From Bacteroidales bacterium UBA5072 (GTDB lineage: Bacteria > Bacteroidota > Bacteroidia > Bacteroidales > UBA10428), in NCBI GenBank assembly GCA_002415855.1, contig DIAS01000162.1, positions 1-64,000 on the forward strand: DNA of 64,000 nucleotides, given 5' to 3'. Numbering within the stretch: the stretch's first letter is position 1; every line of letters starts with the position of its first letter. Below are positions 26,890-35,274 of the stretch, piece after piece. Both the position numbers and the translations under genes were made by a program. The notes under the pieces were generated by a model. That model was not told where the DNA came from, searched no databases, and worked only from the letters and a program-made list of their open reading frames with translations.

Positions 26890-28053
26890 ATGAACCTGTT
26901 GTTCCTTAGCGAAGTGACTCCTTTTCCACCCAACGGAGGTGAAAAGCTCAGGAGTTACGGACTGTTGAAATTAATGTCGGAATCGGACCTTACAGTACAC
27001 GCCATTACCGGTAATTCGCCGGTAGAAAGTTCTGATATCAGTGCCTTCAGGAACATCCGGTTCTACAAGCATGAATTCTGTTATGACCATGAATACTACA
27101 AGGCTCCCAGCAGGTTTCAATGGTATATGCGTCTGTTCAGGCAGGATGAAAAACTTGTATCCCTTATCAATAACATCCTGGGACAGAACAACATTGATGT
27201 GGCCTTTATTGACTATAATTTCTATGGTCAATATATCAGCCTGTTCCGGAAAAGGAAGATACCAGTAATTTATGGTACCCATAATGCTCAGGCTGAATTG
27301 TTAAATCAGACTCCCGTGAAGACCCTGAGGGCAAGAAGATCCAAATTAATACAATATTTAACCAACAAACTGCACGAGACCTGGTATTTCAGGAAAGCCA
27401 ATGCATTACTTGTTGTTTCGGAAAACGATAAAAGATACCACCAGGCTTTTGTAAGGAAGGAGAAAATATTTGTAATTCCCAATTTTTTAATTGAATCAGC
27501 ATACGCTGAGACCTCCGCCAAAAAGGAGAATTATATCCTGATGACCGCCAACTTTTCCGCTTTTCAGAATTCGTGCGGGCTTGAATGGTTCATCCGCGAG
27601 ATCTGGGACAAGGAATTGTGGGACCGTACGGAACTCCTGGTAGTGGGCACACATTCCACGGAAGCATTCAACAATATTAAAGGAAGATACAATACTACCC
27701 ATATCAAAGCAGTCGGACAGGTTGTAGATCTGAAGTATTATATTTCCAGGGCGCTTGTTTCCATTGTCCCGTTGCTGCACGGAAGTGGATCAAGGCTCAA
27801 ATGCCTCGAATCCATGGCTTTAAAAACGCAGTTGATCAGTACATCAAAAGGCGCTGAAGGGATTGACCACAATGATTCGATCATTATTGCTGATACACCG
27901 GAAGAATTTAAATCTGCAATCCTGAAAGCGCTCAACAGGGAAGTAGATCTTACCGCAAAAGCCTATCAGGCTTTTATCGGAAAATATTCGCTTCCACCGA
28001 ACAAGAGAATATTTTCCGATATTATACATCGGCTGACTGGTGGAGGCAAATAA
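26890..28053 (+). CDS. GT4-type glycosyltransferase
   Basis: 387 residues with the GT-B fold typical of glycosyltransferase family 4. The N-terminal half has MNLLFLSEVTPFPPNGGEKLR (donor/acceptor loop PPNGGE). A hinge lies near YHQAFVRKEKIFVIPNF. The C-terminal half has the nucleotide-sugar site IVPLLHGSGSRLKCLESMA. It would add one sugar to the lipid-linked glycan on the cytoplasmic face of the membrane. Sugar and linkage cannot be read from the sequence. It stands between two T9SS-protein genes and is probably transcribed alone. Confidence 0.85.
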   Translation: MNLLFLSEVTPFPPNGGEKLRSYGLLKLMSESDLTVHAITGNSPVESSDISAFRNIRFYKHEFCYDHEYYKAPSRFQWYMRLFRQDEKLVSLINNILGQNNIDVAFIDYNFYGQYISLFRKRKIPVIYGTHNAQAELLNQTPVKTLRARRSKLIQYLTNKLHETWYFRKANALLVVSENDKRYHQAFVRKEKIFVIPNFLIESAYAETSAKKENYILMTANFSAFQNSCGLEWFIREIWDKELWDRTELLVVGTHSTEAFNNIKGRYNTTHIKAVGQVVDLKYYISRALVSIVPLLHGSGSRLKCLESMALKTQLISTSKGAEGIDHNDSIIIADTPEEFKSAILKALNREVDLTAKAYQAFIGKYSLPPNKRIFSDIIHRLTGGGK

Positions 28054-28302
28054 AGAATGCAGCACTGAACTTTATTAACAGCATTAACATGCTGGGGTAA
28101 TCCGCTGGTAACGTTCCAGGAGCAATCTGTTGAAGAATACCGAGGTTCTGTCAAACTTCAAAGGCTGTTAATAAAAAATATCGCTGGATATTCCGGGTTT
28201 TGCTTTAATTTAGGCCAGCATTTTGCTGAATTTATGTGAACCTTATAAGAAATTATACGTAGATAAATAGATCAGAAATTAATAAACTTTAATTACGCCA
28301 TT

Positions 28303-30450
28303 ATGAAGAAAAAATTACTCTCTGCTCCTAAAATTGCTTTGATAGCCTTGCTCTTATTATCAGCAAGATTAGCATCCGGTCAGGTGATCTTTACCAGCAC
28401 GCCTGATTCGATTGCCGTTTTGAACGAACTCTACACCTATGATGTTGAAGCAGCTTCCTCTCCGAATGCTCCTGTATATTCCCTGGAGGTTGCCCCTGCC
28501 GGTATGAGCATCAACGCCTCCTCGGGTCTGATAACCTGGACACCCACCAGTCTGACGCTGGGCGGTATGGTTAAGGTTAAAGCGGTTAACAGTGCAGGAA
28601 CCTATTATCAGACTTATTATATTTATATCACAAACGCAGTATCCTGTGATGAAGCTATCATTTCATACTGGCCACTGGATGCCAAGACCGCTCAGAAATC
28701 GGTAATTGACTATGCCGGTGGTTATAATGGCTTGTGGGAAGGTGCTCCTGGTCCGGAACCAACACTCACTGATGATGCCATGGTTGACAAGGCCATAGAA
28801 TTTATTCCCACATCGAACCTTGACTGGGGGTATAACATCAATGATGAAAACCAGTATGATTTTAAAGGCAACATGCCATTTTCCATATCATTCTGGTTTA
28901 AAAACAAGGCAAGCTCGGTTGTCGGTGTTACAAATAAGGAAGTTATCGTAGGAAGATGGGCTGGTGCTGCCAGTGGAAACGCAGGTTTTAATGTTCAATG
29001 GAATCCGGTTACCTGGCGTTTAGAATTCAGGATGAGGGATACAGGTGGCACAGATACAACACTTGTCAGTTTGCAGGAAATACCTGATAATGACAACGAA
29101 TGGCATCATGTTGTAGCTGCATTCTATCCCGATCCGGCAAATGACAGCTATATGCATCTATTTGTCGATGGTGTTCACACTTCGTTGCGGTATGATTTCT
29201 GGTTGGATGATTTTAGCGGTACTGAGGATGCCTACCTTGGTTACAATTACAATTATGAATTCCCCTTCTCAGGCTTGCTCGATGAGGTTGCCATCTGGAA
29301 CAAGGAGCTCGTTTCATCGGATGTCAGCTCGTTGCGTTCAAAAGGACTAGCCGGCACACCGCTTTGCCAGGAAGGTGATGTTGCTCCCATTATTACCTCA
29401 GTTCCGGTTACGACCGGCACAGAAGACATTGATTATTCGTACAAGCTTACCTACCGTGCCATGGCTGGACACACAGTAACCATGTCAGCTCCCACGCTGC
29501 CTTCTTGGCTTTCCTTTAATTCAAGCACCGGAATGCTGACGGGCAAGCCCCTCAATGCCAATAGCGGCAATCACAATGTCACCCTGAGGATCACTGAAGG
29601 AAGCATCAACGTTGACCAGTCTTTCACCATCAATGTTACCGGTGTTAACGATCCCCCGGTATTTACTACAACTCCGGGTCTCTCCGCTATCACAAAACAA
29701 CAATATACTTACATTATAAGCGCAACCGACGAGGAAGGACAAGCACTTACCATTACCTGTCCTACCAAACCGGCCTGGTTAGCCTTTTCTGCAACCGCCG
29801 GGAATGGCGTACTCATAGGCACACCACAAAGAACTGATGCTGGAACGGCAAATGTAACGGTGCAGGTGACCGATGGAACCACTGCGGTTCCGCAGAACTT
29901 CTCTATTGTAGTAACGCTTGACAACAACGTTCCGGTGATCACCTCTACTGCTGTAACTTCAGGTATGACCGATGTACTTTATACCTATACCATTACGGCA
30001 ACTGACGCTGATGCCGAAGCACTTACCTATAGTGCACCCACTCTGCCGGCATGGTTGAATTTCAATAGTTCCACGCATGTACTGAGCGGTATTCCGGCAC
30101 AGGCTAATCTGGGCACCCATAACGTTGTTCTCGAGGTAACTGACGGCAAGGATCCGGTTCAGCAATCCTTCACGATCAATGTAGTTGCCAATGGCATTAA
30201 TGACAAGGTAGGTTCACTGGCCAAGGTTTATCCCGTGCCTTCTTCAGACTTTGTCATCATGGAATTTGCTGAAAGACTAGGAAAAGCCGATCTGCAAATT
30301 CTGAGTACCTCAGGTGAACTGATGAAACGGATCGACATTTCCAACCTTTCTTCATACCGGTTGGATGTTCGTGACCTGAGACCGACCTATTACATTTACA
30401 GGATTGTTACCAGCAATGGTCAACAAACCGGCTCCATTATTGTACAGTAA
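28303..30450 (+). CDS. T9SS-secreted protein with LamG and putative-Ig domains
   Basis: 715 residues. Signal peptide (IALIALLLLSARLASGQ), then a first putative-Ig domain (IFTSTPDSIAVLNELYTYDV, about 27-115). A LamG/concanavalin-like domain follows (IISYWPLDA...DNEWHHVVAAFYPD...LDEVAIWNKEL, about 120-350). Three more putative-Ig (He_PIG) domains come next, each with PAWLxFxxxTGxLxGxP, then a T9SS tail (VYPVPSSDFVIMEF...YRIVTSNGQQTG). The domains are typical of carbohydrate-binding or adhesive surface proteins. It lacks the array-family N-terminal domain. It ends before a strong terminator. Confidence 0.85.
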   Translation: MKKKLLSAPKIALIALLLLSARLASGQVIFTSTPDSIAVLNELYTYDVEAASSPNAPVYSLEVAPAGMSINASSGLITWTPTSLTLGGMVKVKAVNSAGTYYQTYYIYITNAVSCDEAIISYWPLDAKTAQKSVIDYAGGYNGLWEGAPGPEPTLTDDAMVDKAIEFIPTSNLDWGYNINDENQYDFKGNMPFSISFWFKNKASSVVGVTNKEVIVGRWAGAASGNAGFNVQWNPVTWRLEFRMRDTGGTDTTLVSLQEIPDNDNEWHHVVAAFYPDPANDSYMHLFVDGVHTSLRYDFWLDDFSGTEDAYLGYNYNYEFPFSGLLDEVAIWNKELVSSDVSSLRSKGLAGTPLCQEGDVAPIITSVPVTTGTEDIDYSYKLTYRAMAGHTVTMSAPTLPSWLSFNSSTGMLTGKPLNANSGNHNVTLRITEGSINVDQSFTINVTGVNDPPVFTTTPGLSAITKQQYTYIISATDEEGQALTITCPTKPAWLAFSATAGNGVLIGTPQRTDAGTANVTVQVTDGTTAVPQNFSIVVTLDNNVPVITSTAVTSGMTDVLYTYTITATDADAEALTYSAPTLPAWLNFNSSTHVLSGIPAQANLGTHNVVLEVTDGKDPVQQSFTINVVANGINDKVGSLAKVYPVPSSDFVIMEFAERLGKADLQILSTSGELMKRIDISNLSSYRLDVRDLRPTYYIYRIVTSNGQQTGSIIVQ

Positions 30451-30466
30451 TTCTATGAACCTAAAC

Positions 30467-30499
30467 AAAAAACCCGCCACAATTAGGCGGGTTTTTTTT
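30467..30499. terminator. Terminator after the LamG/Ig gene
   Basis: Stem CCCGCC (30473-30478) / GGCGGG (30486-30491), extended by an A-run on the left and an eight-T run on the right, with a 7-nt loop. A strong intrinsic terminator for the plus strand. Confidence 0.9.
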
Positions 30500-30557
30500 A
30501 ACAGCCTGATTAGTCAAATAATGCAAATTGTCCGGACGGCAATAGGGATATTTACAT

Positions 30558-30565
30558 TAGTTTTG
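30558..30565 (+). promoter_or_regulatory. -7 box of the wzy-wzx pair
   Basis: TAGTTTTG, exact match to TAnnTTTG, about 77 nt before the ATG at 30642 and downstream of the preceding terminator. No clear -33 box. Confidence 0.4.
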
Positions 30566-30641
30566 TTTCCGGTATAGATCATCAAAAGGAAACTCAGATC
30601 TGAAAATAAAAAATCAATCCTTTGTATAACTGCTGATTAAT

Positions 30642-31868
30642 ATGTTTAAGAAAGTTGTCATTCTGATAGTAATTTTATCATCAGTATCGCTCTATACACT
30701 TATAATTTTTCCTGATCGTTTCATCAATGTCTTACGGCTTGCTGTGCCTGTAGCCATGTTTTTTCTGTTTCTTGTGTACAGGGTATATGACAATTCCTAC
30801 CGGTTCAAACCAAAATTCAGAATCGAAGTCGGCCTGATTTTATTCTCGGTTGTTTTAAGCATGTTCGGCGCTTACTACTTCCACAAACAGGATTTTGCTG
30901 TTACTGCAGTGGCTCAAAGGTTCATTTATTTTATCATGTTTTATCCTTTGCTTCATGTCCTTAAGCCGAAACCTGAATTCCTCATTAAACTCATTATCAT
31001 TCTCGGTATCTTTTATGCAGTGTTGTACATCATTCAGATTTTGATATACCCGACTGAACTGGTCTCTGCTAAAATATTCGTAGACAGGGAGACGCTCAGG
31101 ATAAGTTTACCCGGTTCAGGATTTCTTATGCTGGCCTATCTCATTGGTTTGTCGCGCCTTATCAAAACAAATAATCTCAAATACCTTCTGCTCTGCCTGC
31201 TTTCATTGATTGTTCTTGCACTCCTGGGTACAAGGCAGGTAATCGCCCCGGCTGCGCTGGTTACAATACTAAGTGTTCTATTCAGCAAAAGAGTTAAATC
31301 AAGACCCTTGATCATTGTTTTGATCGCAATTGCCACCATACCGGTATATTTTATTTTCCTGGATATCTTCAACGCCATGTTTGAGGTATCAAAGATGCAA
31401 GCCACCAACTATCAAGGAGATATCAGGGTAAAAGCGGCTACCTTCTTCTTGCTGGATTTCTTCCCCAATACAATGTCTTATATCATCGGGAACGGTGTTC
31501 CGAGCGCTCTTTCTCCCTATGGCATAAGAATGAATGCCTATGCTAAGTTTCTCGGGTATTATCAGTCTGATATCGGGATCATTGGAGATTATACGAAGTT
31601 TGGGATATTGATCGTCATTGCCCAGATTTCGATGTATGCCCGTGTAATGTCCAAACGTTTGCCACTGGAACTTGACTTTATCAAAAATAATTTTCTGATC
31701 GCATTGCTGACTATCTTTTTTGGCAGCTCCTTTGGATATGCCGATTACATTGTTATTATATGTATATCACTTTATCTGATCGACACGGCTTCCTATTTCA
31801 ATCCTCCCGATACAGGTGTTCCTGCTGCCGATATGCCAAATGATGAGAAGCCGATTCTGATACAGTAA
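30642..31868 (+). CDS. Wzy-like O-antigen/polysaccharide polymerase
   Basis: 408-residue integral membrane protein with about 10-11 hydrophobic segments (for example VVILIVILSSVSLYTLIIF at the N-terminus and YLLLCLLSLIVLALLG in the middle). A larger loop of about 70 residues after about residue 245 (MFEVSKMQATNYQGDIRVKA) is typical of the periplasmic loop of Wzy/O-antigen ligases. Such proteins are poorly conserved in sequence, so the call rests on topology, the following flippase 18 nt away and the surrounding glycan genes. It would polymerise repeat units on the outer face of the cytoplasmic membrane. Confidence 0.65.
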   Translation: MFKKVVILIVILSSVSLYTLIIFPDRFINVLRLAVPVAMFFLFLVYRVYDNSYRFKPKFRIEVGLILFSVVLSMFGAYYFHKQDFAVTAVAQRFIYFIMFYPLLHVLKPKPEFLIKLIIILGIFYAVLYIIQILIYPTELVSAKIFVDRETLRISLPGSGFLMLAYLIGLSRLIKTNNLKYLLLCLLSLIVLALLGTRQVIAPAALVTILSVLFSKRVKSRPLIIVLIAIATIPVYFIFLDIFNAMFEVSKMQATNYQGDIRVKAATFFLLDFFPNTMSYIIGNGVPSALSPYGIRMNAYAKFLGYYQSDIGIIGDYTKFGILIVIAQISMYARVMSKRLPLELDFIKNNFLIALLTIFFGSSFGYADYIVIICISLYLIDTASYFNPPDTGVPAADMPNDEKPILIQ

Positions 31869-31886
31869 TTAATTAGCTTAACCACT

Positions 31887-33320
31887 TTGATAAAAAGGAT
31901 ATTTAATAACGCCACCCTGATGTCCTGGGCTTCCTATTTCGTTCAATTTGGAAGCGTGCTTTTTATTTTTCCCTTATTGATCAAGGTATATTCACCACTT
32001 GAACAGTCATTCTGGTGGCTGCTGAACACAATCATCGGTTTGGCAATGCTTGCCGATTCAGGTTTTGGGGCAGTATTGCTGAGAGGTGTTGCCTATTTCA
32101 GCTCCGGTGCAGATTATCTGCCACGCAACAGGGAAGAATTCGAAAAGAAACAAGATCTCCTTAGTTTCCAGCCGAATGTTAACAAGCTTGCCGACCTTCT
32201 GACAACAACAAAAAGAGTATATGCTTACCTCAACCTGGTTCTGATAGGCATGCTGATCACCCTGGGCCCGCTGATCATGTGGAACGTGATGAAACTTTCA
32301 CATCACCGGATCGATTTCTGGATTGCTTACCTGTTATTGATCCCAAATTGCATGCTGCTGATCATGACAGTGAGATGGAGATCATTTTTGCGGGGATTGG
32401 ATTATGTTGCCAAGGAAGCAAGAATAAACACCTACCTTGGCGTTGCCCGGCTGACCGGTTTTATAGTGTTCCTGTCTTTTGGACTTTCTCCCGTGTACCT
32501 GATCATCTGTATGCTGGCTGAATCAGCAATCAAGTATTTTATCCTAAAAGATCTTGTTATCAGATGGTTCAGGGCAAACAACAAAATCATCACAAACAGG
32601 AATTATTTTGATAAAGATATATTCAAGTCGCTTTGGACAGCCACCTGGAAGGAAGGTCTTATCCAATGGGGTAATTACCTGTTGGCTTCGGGAAACTCAA
32701 TCATTATGGCCCAGATAAGCAATGCACAGCTAATGGCCAACTTCCTGTTAACCACACGACTACTCACCATTATAGCCAGTGTTTCTGAAATAACGCTCTT
32801 CTCGAATATTCCAAGGATCTATAGCTATGCCGCAAAAAACGACCGGCATAACATGAAGATAACCGCTGCGGGATACATGTTCCTGGGCATGGCCATTATG
32901 GTAATATCCTGTTTGTTCATTATTCTTTTCGGCAATACAGCGCTGGAAATGCTCAATAAGGAATCACAGCTCGTACCCATGGGAATTCTGATCATTATGG
33001 TTCTCACCCAAATACTGGACAGTCATTCAACCTTTCATGCCGGCATTTATATTTCTACCAACCATATTCCTTTTGTGCTGCCTTCCCTCATTTCGGGTGT
33101 TGTAATCCTGGGTGGCGGATTTCTGGTCTTGCCCAGGTATGGCCTGATGGGAATAATAATGATGAAATTCGTGGTTCAGCTTGCCTTTAGCAATTGGTAC
33201 GCAATGGTTTTATCCCTTCGTTTATTGAAATGGCCGATAAAAAACTACTTATGGGAATTTCCGGTACTGGGCAGCAAATTCGTATATGCTAAGATCAAAT
33301 CATTCTTTAACTTATCTTAG
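31887..33320 (+). CDS. Wzx-like polysaccharide flippase
   Basis: 477-residue protein with about 12 transmembrane segments in the MATE/MVF-like arrangement of O-unit flippases. It would move undecaprenol-linked repeat units across the cytoplasmic membrane. The longest start is TTG at 31887 (MIKRIFNNATLMSW...); ATG at 31920 is an alternative that loses 11 residues. I prefer TTG because charged residues before the first helix are usual in the family. It follows the Wzy-like gene by 18 nt. Its last 14 nt overlap the convergent methyltransferase gene. Confidence 0.72.
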   Translation: MIKRIFNNATLMSWASYFVQFGSVLFIFPLLIKVYSPLEQSFWWLLNTIIGLAMLADSGFGAVLLRGVAYFSSGADYLPRNREEFEKKQDLLSFQPNVNKLADLLTTTKRVYAYLNLVLIGMLITLGPLIMWNVMKLSHHRIDFWIAYLLLIPNCMLLIMTVRWRSFLRGLDYVAKEARINTYLGVARLTGFIVFLSFGLSPVYLIICMLAESAIKYFILKDLVIRWFRANNKIITNRNYFDKDIFKSLWTATWKEGLIQWGNYLLASGNSIIMAQISNAQLMANFLLTTRLLTIIASVSEITLFSNIPRIYSYAAKNDRHNMKITAAGYMFLGMAIMVISCLFIILFGNTALEMLNKESQLVPMGILIIMVLTQILDSHSTFHAGIYISTNHIPFVLPSLISGVVILGGGFLVLPRYGLMGIIMMKFVVQLAFSNWYAMVLSLRLLKWPIKNYLWEFPVLGSKFVYAKIKSFFNLS

Positions 33321-34068
33321 TCAGATAATATGCAGATTGGAAATCAATTTCCGTTCTGTGTTCAAAACTGTCGATTCTGAAGCCCTGCTCGCTTATTAAC
33401 TTCTCAAAGAAGTTCTTTTCGTACCTCACAATCTGACGGGGATAGGTAAAGGTCATCAGGTAGTTTTCAGGATTCTCTTCCATATCTGGAACATCTTCCT
33501 CGACAAAAGAGGTAAGAAACAGCCTTCCGCCGATCTTTAACATCCTGTTGAAATCCTTCAACAGGATCAGCACTTCTGAATCAATATAATTGGGAATTAC
33601 GCCAGTAGCATATACCAGATCAAAATAACCAGTCTCGTAAGGAAATCTGAAGTTCTCATTCATCTCGATCTTACCATTCGGATTGTACATGACATGTTTC
33701 AGATCGAAATAATGAAAATTGTAATTCGGGTTCTCCTTTGCCAGGTATTTTTTGCACCAGTCAATATTCCACTGGTTAATGTCGATCCCGATATAATAAA
33801 TATCAGGTACCTTTTGCACAAGGCCGATAAACGACCTGCCGGTGGTACAACCAATTTCAAGAATCCTTGTTTTGTCCGTGACGCCCAACCTTTGGGTGAA
33901 TTTAATACCTTCCATTACCGTAGACTCATAGAACAGTTTATCACTCCGGTATGCTTCGCGCAGGTACCTGCTGTCGCGTGGCGGCAGTAAAACACCTTTG
34001 TAGATATGATAATTTTTCCTCAGTCTCCGCTTAATTGATCCTGCCAATTTTGACCATAGTTCTCTCAT
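33307..34068 (-). CDS. SAM-dependent methyltransferase, paralogue B
   Basis: 253 residues, whole-length paralogue of the protein at 23523-24287. SAM motif RILEIGCTTGRSFIGL (about 69-84), IGIDINQWNIDWCKKYLAKE, FDLVYATGVIPNYID, and RMLKIGGRLFLTSFVEEDVPDM. Both proteins also share an N-terminal basic stretch followed by YHIYKGVLLPP/YRKYKGIILPP. The acceptor is unknown, probably a glycan or glycan precursor. It overlaps the 3' end of the flippase gene by 14 nt in convergent orientation, which suggests antisense interference or simply compact packing. Confidence 0.8.
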   Translation of the reverse strand: MRELWSKLAGSIKRRLRKNYHIYKGVLLPPRDSRYLREAYRSDKLFYESTVMEGIKFTQRLGVTDKTRILEIGCTTGRSFIGLVQKVPDIYYIGIDINQWNIDWCKKYLAKENPNYNFHYFDLKHVMYNPNGKIEMNENFRFPYETGYFDLVYATGVIPNYIDSEVLILLKDFNRMLKIGGRLFLTSFVEEDVPDMEENPENYLMTFTYPRQIVRYEKNFFEKLISEQGFRIDSFEHRTEIDFQSAYYLTKIS

Positions 34069-34149
34069 AGAAGTGTGTTATACGTTTGCTTTCAAATGTA
34101 AGTTTTTTTGAGCTTTTTTCAAAACCACTGCCGGGAATTACATAAATCC

Positions 34150-34157
34150 TATATTTG
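34150..34157 (+). promoter_or_regulatory. -7 box of the first gene of the T9SS paralogue array
   Basis: TATATTTG, exact match to TAnnTTTG, about 79 nt before the ATG at 34236. Confidence 0.45.
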
Positions 34158-34235
34158 CAAAGGATTTTAGACTGGTGTGCTTGAAGCAAGGCAATAATTC
34201 CAGTAGCCTTCAGTTTATTAATTGATCAGTGATTG

Positions 34236-35126
34236 ATGAAACAAAACGTAAAAAATATTGCAGAGCATTATTTCATCGTATTGCTGGGCTTCTTTTCCCT
34301 GATATCGCAGTGTGCCCGGAGCGGTGAATTCCTGATCATTGACAAAGCCATTACATGGGACGAAAATGCCCAAAGTGCTTTCTATATGTTCATGCCCGAT
34401 GCCACCATGCCTTCCAACTGGATGTACCCGGACGATTATTATAACGGCATGATATATACCCGTTATGAGATACTGGAAGTAGCCACCCGTATACCCTGTG
34501 GAATGCAATTCGGCATATTTCAATGGAAAGATGCCAATCACACGGTCTGCGGTGAGTTGTGCGAAAACATCAGGTGGCTGGAAAATGGCACCGGTTCGGT
34601 AGCCGAAAATGGAAGCAGTCCTTCTACCTGGTGGGAGTCATATGGTGGTGTCGATTTCTCCAAAATCAGTGATCTTCAGAGTCTGAGCCCTACAATCTGG
34701 AGCAAGGATCCAAGATCGCCCATTGCCAGGCCCGGACAGGGAGGCGATGATGCAGGTGAAGCCTGGAGATTGCGCTATAACTGGTTCCCGATAACGGTAA
34801 GAGTCACTGTTGTGGCTGTTTCCGCAGGTTCTGCCTTCTCAGGCTGGGATTACTATATTGGAAATACGCCTCCGAATTCCGACGTATTCGAAAAATACTT
34901 ACTGGTTTATCCTAACCCGGGTTCCGATGGTCTGTTCAACATTCAAACGGACATAGAACCTCCATTTACACTGGAAGTCCTGTCAACAGATGGTAAGATA
35001 CTAAAGAGCACAACAGTACAGGAAACACTGAATCCTGAACTCAGCTTGCAGGAACTGAACCAGGGGATCTATATCATCAGAGTTTTGGGTAATAACTTCA
35101 CTGTTGCACGCAAGATCATCCGGTAG
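34236..35126 (+). CDS. Minimal T9SS array protein, member 2 (no repeat modules)
   Basis: 296 residues from ATG 34236; a TTG just before it is also in frame. Signal peptide (HYFIVLLGFFSLISQCARS). One copy of the shared N-terminal domain at about 30-210: MPSNWMYPDDYYNGMIYTRY, SSPSTWWESYGGVDFS, RYNWFPITVRVTVVAVSAGS and FSGWDYYI. A T9SS type A tail follows directly (VYPNPGSDGLFNIQT...LNQGIYIIRVLG...ARKIIR). There are no 72-residue modules and no Ig-like domain, so it shows the shared domain can be exported alone. It has no resemblance to any enzyme I know; function unknown. First gene of the tandem array. Confidence 0.82.
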   Translation: MKQNVKNIAEHYFIVLLGFFSLISQCARSGEFLIIDKAITWDENAQSAFYMFMPDATMPSNWMYPDDYYNGMIYTRYEILEVATRIPCGMQFGIFQWKDANHTVCGELCENIRWLENGTGSVAENGSSPSTWWESYGGVDFSKISDLQSLSPTIWSKDPRSPIARPGQGGDDAGEAWRLRYNWFPITVRVTVVAVSAGSAFSGWDYYIGNTPPNSDVFEKYLLVYPNPGSDGLFNIQTDIEPPFTLEVLSTDGKILKSTTVQETLNPELSLQELNQGIYIIRVLGNNFTVARKIIR

Positions 35127-35274
35127 CAACCAACGTTCAAAATGCTCTCACAACTGAATTTGCTGCAAACGGTTAAGTACAATTATGCATATTCCGTCAG
35201 GAATTTTAGTTGGTTTATCAATAATCTAAATCTGAGGTCCTTATTTCAGTTATTTTCGGGCAAAAATAGTTCAT

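Noticed and set aside
34236..34330. Possible lipobox (LISQC) in array member 2
   Set aside because: Gln before Cys does not fit the lipobox, and the T9SS tail and relatives indicate an ordinary signal peptide.
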